Source: JBJHBY01 sp050485745
GTDB lineage: Bacteria; Pseudomonadota; Gammaproteobacteria; Pseudomonadales; CAMLJR01
Reading direction: 5' to 3'
DNA: 11,166 nt
NCBI GenBank assembly: GCA_050485745.1
Contig: JBJHBY010000109.1
Coordinates: 1-11,166 of the forward strand
Each line of letters starts with the position of its first letter. Position 1 is the first letter of the stretch. The notes under the pieces are model-generated. The model saw only the letters and a list, made by a program, of their open reading frames with translations, searched no databases and was not told the DNA's origin. Positions 11,008-11,166 of the stretch are shown one piece after another. A program made the translations under genes and the position numbers.

Positions 11008-11166
11008 ATGGCTTCCGATACCCTGCAATACCAGCCCAACCCCGACTACGGCAGCGGCGTTTTCCGTCGCCGCATCCGCCTGCAGGGGGAGGACTCCAGG
11101 GTACTGGCCGCCCTGGAGGACTGCTGCCATGGCTTTGAACTGACCCTGCTCCACGATGGCCAGCGC
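11008..11166 (+). CDS. DUF2889-like protein (N-terminal part, cut by window edge)
   Basis: The first 53 codons of a gene that continues past the window. The N-terminus contains NPDYGSGVFRRRIRLQGED (11-29) and VLAALEDCCHGFELTLLHDGQ (32-52). This resembles the start of DUF2889 proteins as I remember them (tyrosine-glycine then an arginine-rich strand, followed by an ALED...H.F...L.HDG pattern). The diagnostic C-terminal half is outside the window, so the family call is moderate. The ATG at 11008-11010 is 4 nt after the crotonase TAA, with AGGA 11 nt upstream, so it is likely translationally coupled. Its role is unknown; the pairing suggests a part in acyl-CoA metabolism. Confidence 0.7.
   Translation, partial: MASDTLQYQPNPDYGSGVFRRRIRLQGEDSRVLAALEDCCHGFELTLLHDGQR

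Overview
This GC-rich window reads as a chromosomal segment of a gammaproteobacterium from the Pseudomonas/Cellvibrionales side of the class. The evidence is the gene order fmdB-aspS-yebC-ruvC-ruvA-ruvB, which as I remember it matches Pseudomonas, the AspRS sequence type (RRRDHGGVIF near residue 30), and a DUF4404 protein ending in SSMGV. I cannot name a genus.

Layout. Positions 1-4706 (minus strand) hold a housekeeping operon. It runs from a consensus -10 at 4701-4706 through a FmdB zinc-ribbon protein, aspartyl-tRNA synthetase, the YebC translation/regulatory factor and the RuvC-RuvA-RuvB Holliday junction machinery; ruvB is cut by the window start. Positions 4792-5431 (minus) hold a single-gene unit: promoter, an HU-like nucleoid protein with an Ala/Lys/Pro-rich tail, and a hairpin terminator. 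A HIT-domain protein (5550-5969, minus) is divergent from proS (6069-7790, plus). proS is followed 13 nt later by a small exported lytic transglycosylase. A 57-bp near-perfect palindrome then precedes a 74-residue membrane-anchored protein, which converges on a minus-strand pair: DUF4404 and a cyclic-nucleotide-binding protein with no recognisable DNA-binding domain. The 376-bp gap at 9785-10160 carries a dense run of stem-loops. A crotonase-fold protein and the start of a DUF2889-like gene close the window on the plus strand.

Function. Most genes are core translation, recombination and chromosome-organisation genes. No defence system, phage, IS transposase, CRISPR array, tRNA or rRNA was found. 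The parts least explained by ordinary annotation are the two structured intergenic regions (8401-8457 and 9828-9988), the crotonase that lacks both canonical catalytic glutamates, and the cNMP-binding protein without an output domain. All starts were set by family alignment from memory and visible Shine-Dalgarno sequences; no database search was possible.
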